A stretch of DNA of 64,000 nucleotides from Alloyangia pacifica. GTDB taxonomy: Bacteria > Pseudomonadota > Alphaproteobacteria > Rhodobacterales > Rhodobacteraceae. How positions within the stretch are numbered: the first letter of the stretch is position 1; each line of letters opens with the position of its first letter. The translations under genes were made by a program, and so were the position numbers. Of the stretch, positions 17,544 through 26,701 are shown one piece after another. The stretch covers positions 354,093 through 418,092 of the forward strand of contig NZ_JAIVKX010000004.1 of assembly GCF_020524285.1 (NCBI RefSeq), written 5' to 3'. A model generated the notes under the pieces. The model had not been told where the DNA came from. It saw nothing but the letters and a program-made list of their open reading frames with translations, and ran no database searches.

Positions 17544-17565
17544 AAAACGCGCGCCGAGGCGCGCG
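17544..17565 (-). terminator. Terminator of the amidase operon
   Basis: On the minus strand an 8-bp GC stem (CGCGCGCC with GGCGCGCG, 17548-17565) is followed by TTTT (17547-17544). It lies 28 bp beyond the amidase stop codon. Confidence 0.7.
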
Positions 17566-17593
17566 CCGGGTCTCGTCTGCAAGTCGGGCCAGG

Positions 17594-18982
17594 TCAGCCC
17601 GGCGGATGCAGCCCGAAGCTGCGCTCCAGCACCTCGCCTGCCTCGAGACACAAGTCCTCGCGCCAGGGCGGCGCGACCAGCTGCACGCCCGAGGGCACGC
17701 CCGCCTCCACCCCGGAACAGACCGACAGCGCCGGAAGGCCGAGCAGCGGGATCCCGATCTGCGGCACCTGGGCCTCCCACAGGCGCGCGATGGCCTCGGG
17801 GCCATTCAGGTCTTCATCCTGCGCGAAGGGCAGCGCGGCGGAGACCGGCATCAGCACGAGCGGGTAGTCAACGAGGAAGGCGCGCCACGCCCGGATCAGC
17901 CGCGCGCGGCGGCTGAACAGCTCGCTGAACTTCGCAAGGTCGATGCCCCGCGCCCGCTCCTCGTAGAAGGACAGCAGCGCGATGGCCCCCGGATCACCCT
18001 CGAGCCTTGCCGCCGCCAGCTTGTCGGAATGCGCGTCCGAGAGCCACAGGTCGATCTGCAGCTCCACCGCCTCGCGGATATCGGGCACCTGCGTCGGCTC
18101 CTCGACCTGCCATCCCGCCTTGCGCAGGACCTCGGCGGCGCGTTCGAGATCGGCGAGGATGCGCGGGTCGGTCGCGATGCCGCCGGGGCGCTTCATCAGC
18201 GCCACACGTGGCACCACGGCAGGACCGGTGAGCGGCACCGGCGCGCTCCAGGGATCGTCGGGCGCATAGCCCGCCATGCCCTCGAGTCCCAGCCGCAGAT
18301 CATCGACGCGGCGAGCCAGCGGCCCCGCCACGGCCATGAGCTGCGGGCCGATGGCGCGGTCCGGTCCCGAGTGGTTGAAGGCCGGCACCCGCCCCGGCGT
18401 CGGCCGCAGCCCCTGCACGCCGCAGGCGTAGGCCGGATAGCGGATCGATCCGGCGATGTCGGTGCCATGGGCGATATGCCCCAGCCCCGCCGCCGTGGCC
18501 GCCCCGGCGCCGCCCGACGAGCCGCCGGGTGTCAGATCTGGGTTATGCGGGTTGCTGGTGGTGCCATGCAGCTTGTTGGAACTGAACCAGCGGTAGGAGA
18601 AGGCCGGGCAGTTGGTGCGCCCCACCACGATGGCCCCCTGCGCGCGCATATTGCGCAGGAAGGGGCTGTCCTCGGTGGCGATCAGGTCCTTGGCCAGCGT
18701 CGTGCCATTGGTGGTGGCATAGCCCTTCTGGTCGGCGATCACCTTGACCGTCACCGGCACGCCTGCCAGCGCGCCGCCCTCGTCGCCCGCGGCGATGCGG
18801 GCATCGAGCGCCTCGGCGTCGCGCATGGCCTCCTCTCCGGTGTCCTGCACGATGGCATTGATGCCGGGGTTCAGCCGCGCCACCCGGTCGAGCGTGGCGC
18901 GGGTCACCTCGGCCGCCTTCAGCGTGCCGGCGCGGACGCGGACGGCGAGCTCGCGGGCGGTGAGGTCGTTGGGGTCTGTCAT
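17594..18982 (-). CDS. Amidase (amidase-signature family)
   Basis: I start at ATG 18982 (MTDPNDLTARELAVRVRAG), giving 462 residues. The longer upstream frame overlaps the preceding gene. The Ser-cisSer-Lys triad of the family is visible: Lys in PVTVKVIADQKG, Ser in PGGSSGGAGAATAAG, and the nucleophile Ser in HGTDIAGSIRYPA. It would hydrolyse a carboxamide to acid and ammonia in the cytoplasm. It is the last gene of a minus-strand operon with a peptide-type ABC transporter, a 2-hydroxyacid dehydrogenase and an aldolase, so it probably acts on an imported compound. The substrate cannot be read from sequence. Confidence 0.9.
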   Translation of the reverse strand: MTDPNDLTARELAVRVRAGTLKAAEVTRATLDRVARLNPGINAIVQDTGEEAMRDAEALDARIAAGDEGGALAGVPVTVKVIADQKGYATTNGTTLAKDLIATEDSPFLRNMRAQGAIVVGRTNCPAFSYRWFSSNKLHGTTSNPHNPDLTPGGSSGGAGAATAAGLGHIAHGTDIAGSIRYPAYACGVQGLRPTPGRVPAFNHSGPDRAIGPQLMAVAGPLARRVDDLRLGLEGMAGYAPDDPWSAPVPLTGPAVVPRVALMKRPGGIATDPRILADLERAAEVLRKAGWQVEEPTQVPDIREAVELQIDLWLSDAHSDKLAAARLEGDPGAIALLSFYEERARGIDLAKFSELFSRRARLIRAWRAFLVDYPLVLMPVSAALPFAQDEDLNGPEAIARLWEAQVPQIGIPLLGLPALSVCSGVEAGVPSGVQLVAPPWREDLCLEAGEVLERSFGLHPPG

Positions 18983-18998
18983 CAGGCTGGGTCCGGGA

Positions 18999-19892
18999 TC
19001 AGAGGGAGGAAAGCCGCTCGCGGATCGCCCGCACCACGAAGCGGCGCTCGGGGATGCTGGCGACATGCGGGGTGATGAGCACCTTCGGGTGCGCCCAGAG
19101 CGGGTGGTCCTGCGGCAGGGGCTCGGTCTCGAAGACGTCCATCGAGGCCCCCGAGAGGTGCCCGCTGTCGAGCTGCGCAATCAGGTCGTCCTCGACCACC
19201 TGCCCGCCGCGACCCATCTGCACCAGCGCCGCGCCCTGCGGCAGCTTCGACAGGAAGCCTGCATCGATCAGCCCGCGCGTGGCCCCGGTCAGCGGCAGCA
19301 CGTTCACCAGGATGTCTGTCCGTGCAAGAAAATCATCCAGCCCGTCGCCGTGGAAATGCGCCACGCCCGGCTCCGCCGGATCGGGCGCGCGGCGCGAATA
19401 CCCCGCCACCGGATAGCCCAGCCCCATCAGACCCTTGGCGATGGCGCGGCCCATGTGGCCGAAGCCCAACACGCCGACGCGGCGATAGGTCGGCGAGAGC
19501 CCGGTGACCGTGCGCGCCCACTCTCCCCGTTGCTGCTGCGCCACGTAGCGGCCCATGTCGCGGTGGTGCCAGAGCACGTGGAAGGCGGCGAAGCCCGCCA
19601 TCTGCAGCGCCTGGTCGGCATCCTCGACCCGGTAGACCGGCACATGCGCGGGGCGCGACGGGCACGCCATGATCGCGTCGGTGCCCGCCCCGGCCGAAAA
19701 GATCGCCTTGAGGCCGGTCATGCCCTCGAAGACATCGTCGGGCGGAATGAAGGTGAAGACGAAATCCACCTGCGCCGGATCCGTGACGTCCTCGCGACGC
19801 ATCACCGTCAGCTCGGGCGCATCCTCGGCAAAGATCCCGTTGAAGTGCGGCCAGAGGTCGACGCCGCCGGTCGTCGTGATGACGCCCCTCAT
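18999..19892 (-). CDS. D-2-hydroxyacid dehydrogenase (GhrA-type glyoxylate/hydroxypyruvate reductase)
   Basis: The 297-aa product has a nucleotide-binding motif (VGVLGFGHMGRAIAKGL). The catalytic residues of D-2-hydroxyacid dehydrogenases are present: Arg in MGRGGQVVEDD, Glu in DVFETEPLP and His in TPHVASIP. The sequence SAGAGTDAI and the short length resemble the GhrA group that reduces glyoxylate or hydroxypyruvate. It overlaps the upstream ATPase gene by 4 bp (ATGA) and precedes the amidase by 16 bp. Confidence 0.88.
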   Translation of the reverse strand: MRGVITTTGGVDLWPHFNGIFAEDAPELTVMRREDVTDPAQVDFVFTFIPPDDVFEGMTGLKAIFSAGAGTDAIMACPSRPAHVPVYRVEDADQALQMAGFAAFHVLWHHRDMGRYVAQQQRGEWARTVTGLSPTYRRVGVLGFGHMGRAIAKGLMGLGYPVAGYSRRAPDPAEPGVAHFHGDGLDDFLARTDILVNVLPLTGATRGLIDAGFLSKLPQGAALVQMGRGGQVVEDDLIAQLDSGHLSGASMDVFETEPLPQDHPLWAHPKVLITPHVASIPERRFVVRAIRERLSSL

Positions 19893-21499
19893 GCGGCGCC
19901 CGCCTTGGCCCAGTCGGCGCCGGGCACGGCGGCCAGGAGCTGCCGCGTGTAGTCTTGTTGGGGCCTCAGGAAAATGTCGTGCACGGTTCCGATCTCCACC
20001 AGTTTTCCCTTCTGCATCACGGCGATCCTGTCGCAGAGCTGCGCCGCCACCCGCAGATCGTGGGTGATGAAGAGGATCGACAGGTCGAAACGCTCGCGCA
20101 GATCGCGCAGAAGGTCCAGCACCTGCGCCTGGATCGACACGTCCAGCGCCGAAACCGCCTCGTCGGCGATGATCAGCTCGGGGTCCATGGCGAGCGCGCG
20201 CGCGATGCCGATACGCTGGCGCTGGCCGCCGGAGAATTCATGCGGGAAGCGGCTGGCCGCCTCGGCGCCAAGGCCGACGATCTCCAGCAGTTCGCGCGCG
20301 CGGGCCTGCGCCTGCGCTTTCGGGAAGCCCTTGGTGATGGGCCCGTCCGTGAGGGCCCCCATGATGCGCTGGCGCGGGTTGAGCGAGGCATAGGGATCCT
20401 GAAACACCATCTGCACCTTGTGGCGCTGTTTGCGCAGCTCCTCCTCCGACAGCGCCGCCAGATCGGTGCCGCCGACCAGCACCTGCCCGCCGTCCGGCGT
20501 CACCAGTCGCACCGCGGTGCGGCCCAGCGTCGACTTGCCCGAGCCGGATTCGCCCACCAGCCCCAGCACCTCGCCGCGCCCCACGGTGAGCGAGACGTCA
20601 TCCACCGCACGCACCTCGCGCACCGGGCGGAAGAAGCCACCCCCGGTGCGGTAGACCTTGCGCAGCCCCTTGATCTCCAGCGCCGGCACCTCGCGCGGGG
20701 CACGGGCGGGGGGCAGCTTGCCGGTGGGGATCGCGTCGAGCAGGCGGCGGGTGTACTCGTGCTGCGGATCGGTGAGCACCGAGGCGGCGCTGCCACGCTC
20801 GACCACCCGGCCCTCGCGCATGACGATCACCTGGTCGGCGATCTCGGCCACCACGCCGAAGTCGTGGGTGATGAACATCACCGCCATGCCATGCCGCTCG
20901 CGCAGGTCGAGGATCAGCTTGAGGATCTGCGCCTGCGTGGTGACGTCGAGCGCCGTCGTGGGCTCGTCGGCGATCAGCAGTTTCGGTTCCAGCGCCAGCG
21001 CCATGGCGATCATCGCCCGCTGCCGCTGCCCGCCCGAGAGCTGGAAGGGATAGGCGCGGATGATCTTCTCCGGATCCGGCAGCCCGACCTCGCGGATGAG
21101 GGTCAGCGCCTTGTCGCGCCGCTCCTGCTGGGAAAAGCGGTCATGTGCGGCGAAGACCTCGGCGATCTGCTCGCCGATGCGCATCAGCGGGTTGAGCGCG
21201 GTCATCGGCTCCTGGAAGATCATCGCGATGCGCTCGCCGCGCAGCGCCTGCTTCTCGGCCTCCGGCAGGCGCAGGATGTCGCGCGCCTCGAACATGGCAC
21301 GGCCGGACTTCACCGTCACGCCCGGCGGCAGCAGCCCCATCAGCGCATTGGCGGTCATCGACTTGCCCGAGCCGCTCTCTCCGACCACGCAGAGGATCTC
21401 GCCCTTCTCGATGGCGAAGGAGATGTCCTCGACCGCGAAGGCCCGGTCGGCGCCCTGCGGCAGACCGATGCTGAGGTGTTCGATGGAGAGCGCGCTCAT
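19889..21499 (-). CDS. Peptide-type ABC transporter, double ATP-binding protein
   Basis: ATG 21499 ([20 protein letters not shown]) gives 536 residues with two complete ATPase domains in one chain, a DppD-DppF fusion. Domain 1 has [29 protein letters not shown] and [12 protein letters not shown]. Domain 2 has [30 protein letters not shown] and [12 protein letters not shown] (Glu-Ala in place of the usual Glu-Pro). It energises import through the two permeases encoded upstream. The start overlaps the stop of the previous permease gene (ATGA), so I rejected longer upstream starts. Confidence 0.92.
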   Translation of the reverse strand: MSALSIEHLSIGLPQGADRAFAVEDISFAIEKGEILCVVGESGSGKSMTANALMGLLPPGVTVKSGRAMFEARDILRLPEAEKQALRGERIAMIFQEPMTALNPLMRIGEQIAEVFAAHDRFSQQERRDKALTLIREVGLPDPEKIIRAYPFQLSGGQRQRAMIAMALALEPKLLIADEPTTALDVTTQAQILKLILDLRERHGMAVMFITHDFGVVAEIADQVIVMREGRVVERGSAASVLTDPQHEYTRRLLDAIPTGKLPPARAPREVPALEIKGLRKVYRTGGGFFRPVREVRAVDDVSLTVGRGEVLGLVGESGSGKSTLGRTAVRLVTPDGGQVLVGGTDLAALSEEELRKQRHKVQMVFQDPYASLNPRQRIMGALTDGPITKGFPKAQAQARARELLEIVGLGAEAASRFPHEFSGGQRQRIGIARALAMDPELIIADEAVSALDVSIQAQVLDLLRDLRERFDLSILFITHDLRVAAQLCDRIAVMQKGKLVEIGTVHDIFLRPQQDYTRQLLAAVPGADWAKAGAA

Positions 21500-22329
21500 G
21501 CCTTGCCCTTCCGGCTGAGGTGGGGGTTGAGGGCATCGTTCAGACCCTCGCCGATGAGGTTCAGCGCCAGCACCGTGATGACGATGGCGATGCCCGGAAA
21601 GAAGCTGAGCCACCACGCGCTGCGGATCACCGTACGCGCCGCGCCGATCATGTAGCCCCAGCTCATCGCGTTGGGATCACCGAGGCCGAGGAAGGACAGC
21701 GAGCTTTCCAGCAGGATCGCGGTAGCGACCATCAGCGAGGCCATGACGATGATCGGCGAGACAGTATTCGGCAGAACCTGCGTCATCAGGATACGCGGGC
21801 GCGACAGGCCCGCCAGCCTTGCGGCGTCGACGAACTCGCGCTTGCGCACCGACATGACCTCGGCCCGCACCAGACGCGCCACCGGCGGCCACGACACGAT
21901 GGCGATGGCGATGGTGATCGAGGCCAATGTGGGCTCGAAGATCGCCACCAGCACAATAGCCAGCGCGAAGTTGGGGATGGTCTGGAAGAACTCGGTGAAG
22001 CGCATGGCGCCCTCGTCCACCCAGTTGCCGTAAAAGCCCGCCAGCGCCCCCAGCGGCACGCCGATCAGCAGCGCCACCAGCGTCGACACGAGGCCCACCA
22101 GCAGCGACACGCGCGCGCCATAGGCCAGCTGCGAGGCGACGTCGCGGCCCAGCGTGTCGGTGCCGAGCGGCAGACCGTCCATGCTGAAGGGCGCAAGGAA
22201 CGGGCGCTGTACCATCTGCCACGGATCATGGCTGAACAGCAGCGGGGCGAAGATGGCGATGGCGATCACCGCCACCAGAAGCACCACGCCGATCATCGCG
22301 CCGATGTTGGAGGAGAAACGTTTCCACAT
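21496..22329 (-). CDS. Peptide-type ABC transporter permease (DppC-like)
   Basis: The 277-aa membrane protein has a DppC layout: an N-terminal transmembrane segment (IGAMIGVVLLVAVIAIAIFAPLLF), a periplasmic loop with LGTDTLGRDVASQLAYGARVSL, then several membrane segments. The EAA-type cytoplasmic loop is FVDAARLAGLSRPRILMTQVLPN. It pairs with the DppB-like permease encoded 15 bp upstream. Confidence 0.92.
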   Translation of the reverse strand: MWKRFSSNIGAMIGVVLLVAVIAIAIFAPLLFSHDPWQMVQRPFLAPFSMDGLPLGTDTLGRDVASQLAYGARVSLLVGLVSTLVALLIGVPLGALAGFYGNWVDEGAMRFTEFFQTIPNFALAIVLVAIFEPTLASITIAIAIVSWPPVARLVRAEVMSVRKREFVDAARLAGLSRPRILMTQVLPNTVSPIIVMASLMVATAILLESSLSFLGLGDPNAMSWGYMIGAARTVIRSAWWLSFFPGIAIVITVLALNLIGEGLNDALNPHLSRKGKA

Positions 22330-22344
22330 GATCTGAGCCCTCCC

Positions 22345-23322
22345 TTACGCGCGCGCGCCGATGCGCGGATCGACAAGCCGGTAGACGATGTCGGTCACGA
22401 TGTTGAACAGGATCACCATGGCGGCCGAGACGAGAAAGACGCCGAGGATGGTGTTGTAGTCGCGCGCCGCGAGGCTCTCGAACATCAGCCGCCCGATGCC
22501 CGGCCAGGCAAAGACGGTCTCGGTCAGCACCGCGCCGCCCACCAGTTGGCCCGCCTGCAGGCCCGCCAGCGTCACCACCGGCAGGATCGCGTTGCGCAGG
22601 ATGTGGCGGCGGCGGATCGCCGGGCCGGAAAGGCCCTTGGCCTTGGCGGTCTTCACGAAATCGAGCTGGCTCACCTCGAGCATCGAGGCGCGGGTCATGC
22701 GCATGTAGACGGCCATGAAGAAGAGCCCCAGCGTAAGCGCCGGCAGCACGAGGTGCTTGGCGATGTCGATCACCCGCGCCATGCCGGTGTAATCCGCGCC
22801 CACCGTCTCGTAGCCGAAGCCGGGCAGCCAGCCGAGCCAGACCGAGAACACCAGCACCGCCATCAGCGCCGCCCAGTAGAGCGGCGTGGCGTAGAACAGC
22901 AGCGCCAGCGTGGTCAGCAGGCTGTCCGACGGCTTGCCCACCCGCGCCGAGGCGGCGACACCGAAGGCGATGCCGAGCACTAGCGAGATCACGAAGGCGG
23001 TCAGCGTCAGCAGCAGCGTCGCCGGGAGCCGGTCGAGGATCAGCTCGGAGACCGGCGCGCCTTGCCGGAAGGAATAGCCGAGGTCGAACTGCAGCACGCC
23101 GCCGACGTATTTGCCGAGCTGCACGTAGAAGGGCTGGTCGAGACCGAAGCGTTCGCGCAGTTGCTCGATCATCTGCTCGTCGGCGGCCCCGGCCTCGCCC
23201 GCCAGCACAACCGCCGGATCACCCGGCGCTGCGTGCAGCAGGCAGAAGTTCAGGACCGCGATGGCCAGGAGTGTCAGGAACGCCTTGAACGCCCGTGACA
23301 GGATGACGGTGAATATGCTCAT
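22345..23322 (-). CDS. Peptide-type ABC transporter permease (DppB-like)
   Basis: The 325-aa product starts with a hydrophobic segment (VILSRAFKAFLTLLAIAVLNFCLLH), then APGDPAVVLAG and ERFGLDQPFYVQLGKYVGGVLQFDLGYSFRQG, which are diagnostic of DppB/OppB-type permeases. The EAA loop reads FVKTAKAKGLSGPAIRRRHILRN. It is the first permease after the binding-protein gene. Confidence 0.92.
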   Translation of the reverse strand: MSIFTVILSRAFKAFLTLLAIAVLNFCLLHAAPGDPAVVLAGEAGAADEQMIEQLRERFGLDQPFYVQLGKYVGGVLQFDLGYSFRQGAPVSELILDRLPATLLLTLTAFVISLVLGIAFGVAASARVGKPSDSLLTTLALLFYATPLYWAALMAVLVFSVWLGWLPGFGYETVGADYTGMARVIDIAKHLVLPALTLGLFFMAVYMRMTRASMLEVSQLDFVKTAKAKGLSGPAIRRRHILRNAILPVVTLAGLQAGQLVGGAVLTETVFAWPGIGRLMFESLAARDYNTILGVFLVSAAMVILFNIVTDIVYRLVDPRIGARA

Positions 23323-23394
23323 TGGCCCCCGTTCGACACGCCGGTCGTCCCGTTGGTTCCTGCCCCCAAGGCGGTCATGCCGGGGGCGACGTGA

Positions 23395-23417
23395 GGGCGG
23401 GCCGCGCGGGCCCGCCC
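23395..23417 (-). terminator. Intercistronic hairpin after the binding-protein gene
   Basis: A perfect 9-bp GC stem (GGGCGGGCC at 23395-23403 with GGCCCGCCC at 23409-23417) lies 13 bp after the stop codon of the substrate-binding-protein gene. It has no T-run. Such stems commonly stabilise the upstream part of the message and lower expression of the permeases. Confidence 0.5.
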
Positions 23418-23430
23418 CGATATGCGAGGA

Positions 23431-24978
23431 TTACTCTTCGATCCAGGCGTCGCGCGGACCGTCGTTGATGCCGATGGCGGTGGTCACCAGGTCCTTGACG
23501 TCGCAGCGGTAGATGGTCGGGAACTCCAGCTCCTGCAGCCAGGCCACCGGCACGTCGTCGACGATCTCCTTCTGGATCTCGGCGTAGGCCGCGGCGCGTT
23601 CCTCGGGGGTGACCATCGTGGCCGCCGCCGCCCATTTGGCGTCGAGCTCGGGGTTCTCGTAGCCCTCGACGTTGTTCCAGGGGCTGCCCTTCTTGATGCG
23701 GTCGGCGGTGTAGTTGCGCGACACGCCAAGCGCCGGATCGCCGTATTGGTAGAGGTAGGTGAAGGCCAGATCGTAATCCCACTGCGAGGTCTTCTCGTTC
23801 CAGCCCGCCACGTCGGTGCTGTCGATCTCGGCGTTGATGCCGACCTCCGACAGGTTCTGCCGCACCGCCTCGGCCCAGCGTTGCCAGGTCTCGCCATAGG
23901 GCAGCGGCAGGATACGCACCGGCGCGCCGTCGTAGCCCATCTCCTCGAGCAGCGCCTCGGCCTTCTCGGGATTGTAGTCATACGGGGTGACGTCGTCGCT
24001 GTAGAAGTTGGTCGACGAGGCGACCGGCCCGGTGGCGACCTTGCCGAAACCGTTCCACACCACGTCCTTCACGAAGTCGCGGTCCATGGCGTACATCACC
24101 GCCTGACGGAAACGCACGTCCGAGGTCGGCCCTTCGCGGTTGTTCATCCACATCCACGCCAGCGGCGCGAAGAACTCCCAGCCCGCGCCGGTGGAGCAGA
24201 CGCCCTCCATCTCGGTCAGGCGCGGCACGTCCCAGTTCTCGACCGAGCCGCCGGGCAGCACGTCCACTTCGCCGGTCTCGAAGGCCACGGCGCGGGCGGC
24301 GGCATCGGGGATCACCCGGTAATAGACCTCGTCGAGGTAGGGCTTGCCCTCGAGGTAGTAGTCCTCGTTCTTCACCAGGTGGATGTAGCTGCCCTTCTCC
24401 CAGGTCTCGAACTTGAACGGGCCGGTGCCGATGGGCGTCGCGTTCATCTCGTTGGTGGCGTAGTCGGTGCCCTCGTAGATGTGCTTGGGCACGATCGGCA
24501 TGGTGCCGGCCTCGAAGGCGTTGATGAACGGGCCGAAAGGCTCCTTGAGCTGGAACACGACGGTGGTGTCATCGGGCGCGGTGATGCTCTCCACGTAGGC
24601 CAGCGAGGCGCGCAGGCGGGCGTGGGTCTCGCGCAGGAAGACATCGGCCGAGAACACCACGTCATCGGCAGTGAAAGGCTCGCCGTCGTGCCAGGTGACG
24701 CCCTCGTGCAGGTTGAAGGTGTAGGTCAGACCGTCGTCCGAGATCTCCCAGCTCTCGGCAAGGCTCGGCTGCGGCTCGAGGTCGGAGTTGTAGCGCAGCA
24801 GGCTCTCGTAGATGTCGCCCGCCACGAGCTGCGTCGGGCCGTTCTGCACGAGGCCGAGCATCAGCCCCGGCGGCTCGGGCTGCACGACGATGTCGAGGCG
24901 GCCGCCCTCCTGCTGCGCGGCAAGCGGCGCGGCGAGGGTGGCGGCGATAAGGAAGGTGGTCGCTCTGAGTTTGGTCAT
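23431..24978 (-). CDS. Peptide-type ABC transporter substrate-binding protein
   Basis: The 515-aa product has a Sec signal peptide (MTKLRATTFLIAATLAAPLAAQ). It belongs to the family 5 solute-binding proteins: YNSDLEPQPSLAESWEISDDGLTY and YTFNLHEGVTWHDGEPFTADDVVFS are the hallmark segments. It works in the periplasm and feeds the permeases encoded downstream. The family binds peptides, nickel or opines. Since an aldolase, a dehydrogenase and an amidase share the operon, a small amide or glycolate-type compound is possible. Confidence 0.92.
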   Translation of the reverse strand: MTKLRATTFLIAATLAAPLAAQQEGGRLDIVVQPEPPGLMLGLVQNGPTQLVAGDIYESLLRYNSDLEPQPSLAESWEISDDGLTYTFNLHEGVTWHDGEPFTADDVVFSADVFLRETHARLRASLAYVESITAPDDTTVVFQLKEPFGPFINAFEAGTMPIVPKHIYEGTDYATNEMNATPIGTGPFKFETWEKGSYIHLVKNEDYYLEGKPYLDEVYYRVIPDAAARAVAFETGEVDVLPGGSVENWDVPRLTEMEGVCSTGAGWEFFAPLAWMWMNNREGPTSDVRFRQAVMYAMDRDFVKDVVWNGFGKVATGPVASSTNFYSDDVTPYDYNPEKAEALLEEMGYDGAPVRILPLPYGETWQRWAEAVRQNLSEVGINAEIDSTDVAGWNEKTSQWDYDLAFTYLYQYGDPALGVSRNYTADRIKKGSPWNNVEGYENPELDAKWAAAATMVTPEERAAAYAEIQKEIVDDVPVAWLQELEFPTIYRCDVKDLVTTAIGINDGPRDAWIEE

Positions 24979-25055
24979 GGGGATCCCTGTCGGTTCTGGT
25001 TGTCTGCTTTTCTTCGAAAGTCAGGCCCCGGTCGCTGCCCGGGGCGGGCAGTTGC

Positions 25056-25826
25056 TCAGCCCAGGTAGCCCGGGGCGTGAGCGTCGAGCCGGCGCAGCTG
25101 CGCGGCCCATTCTGGATCGGGCTTGCCGCGAAGCTCGATGGAATCGTAGGCGCGCTGGTACTGGCCGGCGGCATGGGCGGCGACCCCGTCCGGCAGCACG
25201 TCGGGGGTCAGCCCCATGCCGAGCGCGGCGACCTGCGCCTTGCACGACCGCTCGAGGTTCAGCGCCAGCTTCACCGCCTCGGCCACCGAGCGGCCAAGCA
25301 GCAGCGTGCCGTGGTTGCGCAGCAGCATGACCTGCTTGTCTCCAAGGTCGGCGACGATGCGCTCGCGCTCGGCGAGGTCGAGCGCGATGCCTTCGTAGGC
25401 GTGATAGGCGATGCTGTCGTGAAATTGCGCCGACCATTGGTTGAGGCTGAGCAGCCCCTCCTTGACCGACGAGACCGCGACCCCCGCGACGGTATGGGTG
25501 TGCAGCACGCAGACCGCGTCGTGACGCGCCATGTGCACGGCGGAATGGATGGTGAAGCCCGCGGCGTTGACCCCGGCGCCATAGGGGTCGTCGATCACGG
25601 CGCCGGTCTCGTCCACGGTCACCAGGTTCGCGGCGGTCACCTCGTCGAAGCGCAGCCCGAACGGATTGAGCAGGAAGCGTTTCTCGCCACCCGGACCGTC
25701 CGGCAGCCGCGCCGAGATATGGGTGTAGATGCCGTCGTCCATACCCTCCAGCGCGATCAGCCGGTAGGCCGCAGCCAGATCGCGGCGGAGGTGCGTCACG
25801 TCGGGGGATTGCGTGCCGTCGCGCAT
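25056..25826 (-). CDS. Class II aldolase/adducin family protein
   Basis: I start at ATG 25826, where AGGGAGG lies six bases upstream, and not at the ATG 18 bp further upstream. This gives 256 residues. The metal-binding histidines of class II aldolases are seen in VCVLHTHTVAGVAV, with a further His in MLLRNHGTLLLGRSVAEAV. The product is probably a Zn-dependent fuculose-phosphate-aldolase-like enzyme or decarboxylase. It opens the catabolic operon, with the regulator and operator just upstream. Confidence 0.85.
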   Translation of the reverse strand: MRDGTQSPDVTHLRRDLAAAYRLIALEGMDDGIYTHISARLPDGPGGEKRFLLNPFGLRFDEVTAANLVTVDETGAVIDDPYGAGVNAAGFTIHSAVHMARHDAVCVLHTHTVAGVAVSSVKEGLLSLNQWSAQFHDSIAYHAYEGIALDLAERERIVADLGDKQVMLLRNHGTLLLGRSVAEAVKLALNLERSCKAQVAALGMGLTPDVLPDGVAAHAAGQYQRAYDSIELRGKPDPEWAAQLRRLDAHAPGYLG

Positions 25827-25930
25827 TGCGGCCCTCCCTGTCATTCCCTGAGGCGCTCACCTTGGAGGCGAGTCACAATTGCATGATTTGAAGCCAGACT
25901 AAGGGCAGCGCCCCCGCCTCGGTCAAGAGA

Positions 25931-25942
25931 ATTGTCGACAAT
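25931..25942. promoter_or_regulatory. Putative FCD-GntR operator, perfect palindrome ATTGTCGACAAT
   Basis: The 12-bp perfect palindrome lies in the 163-bp divergent region between the aldolase gene and the GntR gene, 48 bp before the regulator start. TTGTCNACAA-like sites are typical of FCD-subfamily GntR regulators. A second GTCGAC core occurs at 25950-25955. It is the likely site of autoregulation and operon control. Confidence 0.6.
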
Positions 25943-25989
25943 CTACAGGTCGACACTTACTCTGAAGAAAATTCAGGCGACCGCTCCGC

Positions 25990-26700
25990 ATGGCAATCCG
26001 CATGGCAAACTCTCCCAGATCCACAGGTTTCGAGCCGCTCGACCGCGAGGGCCTCGTGCAGCGCGTGGCGACCCGGCTCAGCAAGGCCATCGTCACCGGC
26101 CAGCTTGCGCCCGGCGCGCGGCTGTCGGAGTCGGTCGTGGCCCGCGAGCTCGGCGTCAGCCGTGCCCCGGTGCGCGAGGCCGCGCGCCTGCTGGAGAACT
26201 CCGGCCTCGTCACCTACCGCGCCAATCGCGGCTTCTTCGTGCGCGAGACCTCGGTCGAGGCGCTGAACGACCTCTACGAGCTGCGGCTGGTGATCGAGAC
26301 CGCCGCCGCCCGCCGGGTCATCCGCGACGGGCTCGACGGCACCATCGACCGGCTGGCCGCGCAGATCGCGGTGCTGCACCGCGTTGCCGAGGACGAGGCC
26401 GACATGCTCACCCAGGTCGAGGCGGACATGGAGTTCCACCGCCTGCTCTGCGCGGGCAGCGGCAACCCCAAGTTCCTGCACGTCTTCGAGCAGATCGCCG
26501 CCGAGACCGAGTTTTCGATCATGGTGATCGGGCGGCTCTACGACGACGCCCGGAAGATCGCCGAGACCCATGAGCCCATCCTAGATGCCATTCGCCGCGG
26601 CGACCCGGAGGCCGCCGAAGCCGCGCTGCGCCTGCATATCGGCGAGGCGCAAGAGCTGGTGACCCGCCAGTTCCGCGACCTCGACCGCAACGCGGACTGA
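25990..26700 (+). CDS. GntR-family transcriptional regulator (FCD subfamily)
   Basis: The 236-aa product has an N-terminal winged helix (LAPGARLSESVVARELGVSRAPVREAARLLENSGLV). The C-terminal FCD effector domain shows the expected metal-ligand pattern: an Asp/His set in DLYELRLVIETAA, EVDMEFHRLL-like VEADMEFHRLLCAGSGN, then ETHEPILDAI and LRLHIGEAQ. It most likely represses the divergent aldolase-ABC-amidase operon until an acid intermediate binds. An alternative ATG lies 12 bp downstream of 25990. Confidence 0.9.
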   Translation: MAIRMANSPRSTGFEPLDREGLVQRVATRLSKAIVTGQLAPGARLSESVVARELGVSRAPVREAARLLENSGLVTYRANRGFFVRETSVEALNDLYELRLVIETAAARRVIRDGLDGTIDRLAAQIAVLHRVAEDEADMLTQVEADMEFHRLLCAGSGNPKFLHVFEQIAAETEFSIMVIGRLYDDARKIAETHEPILDAIRRGDPEAAEAALRLHIGEAQELVTRQFRDLDRNAD

Positions 26701-26701
26701 G

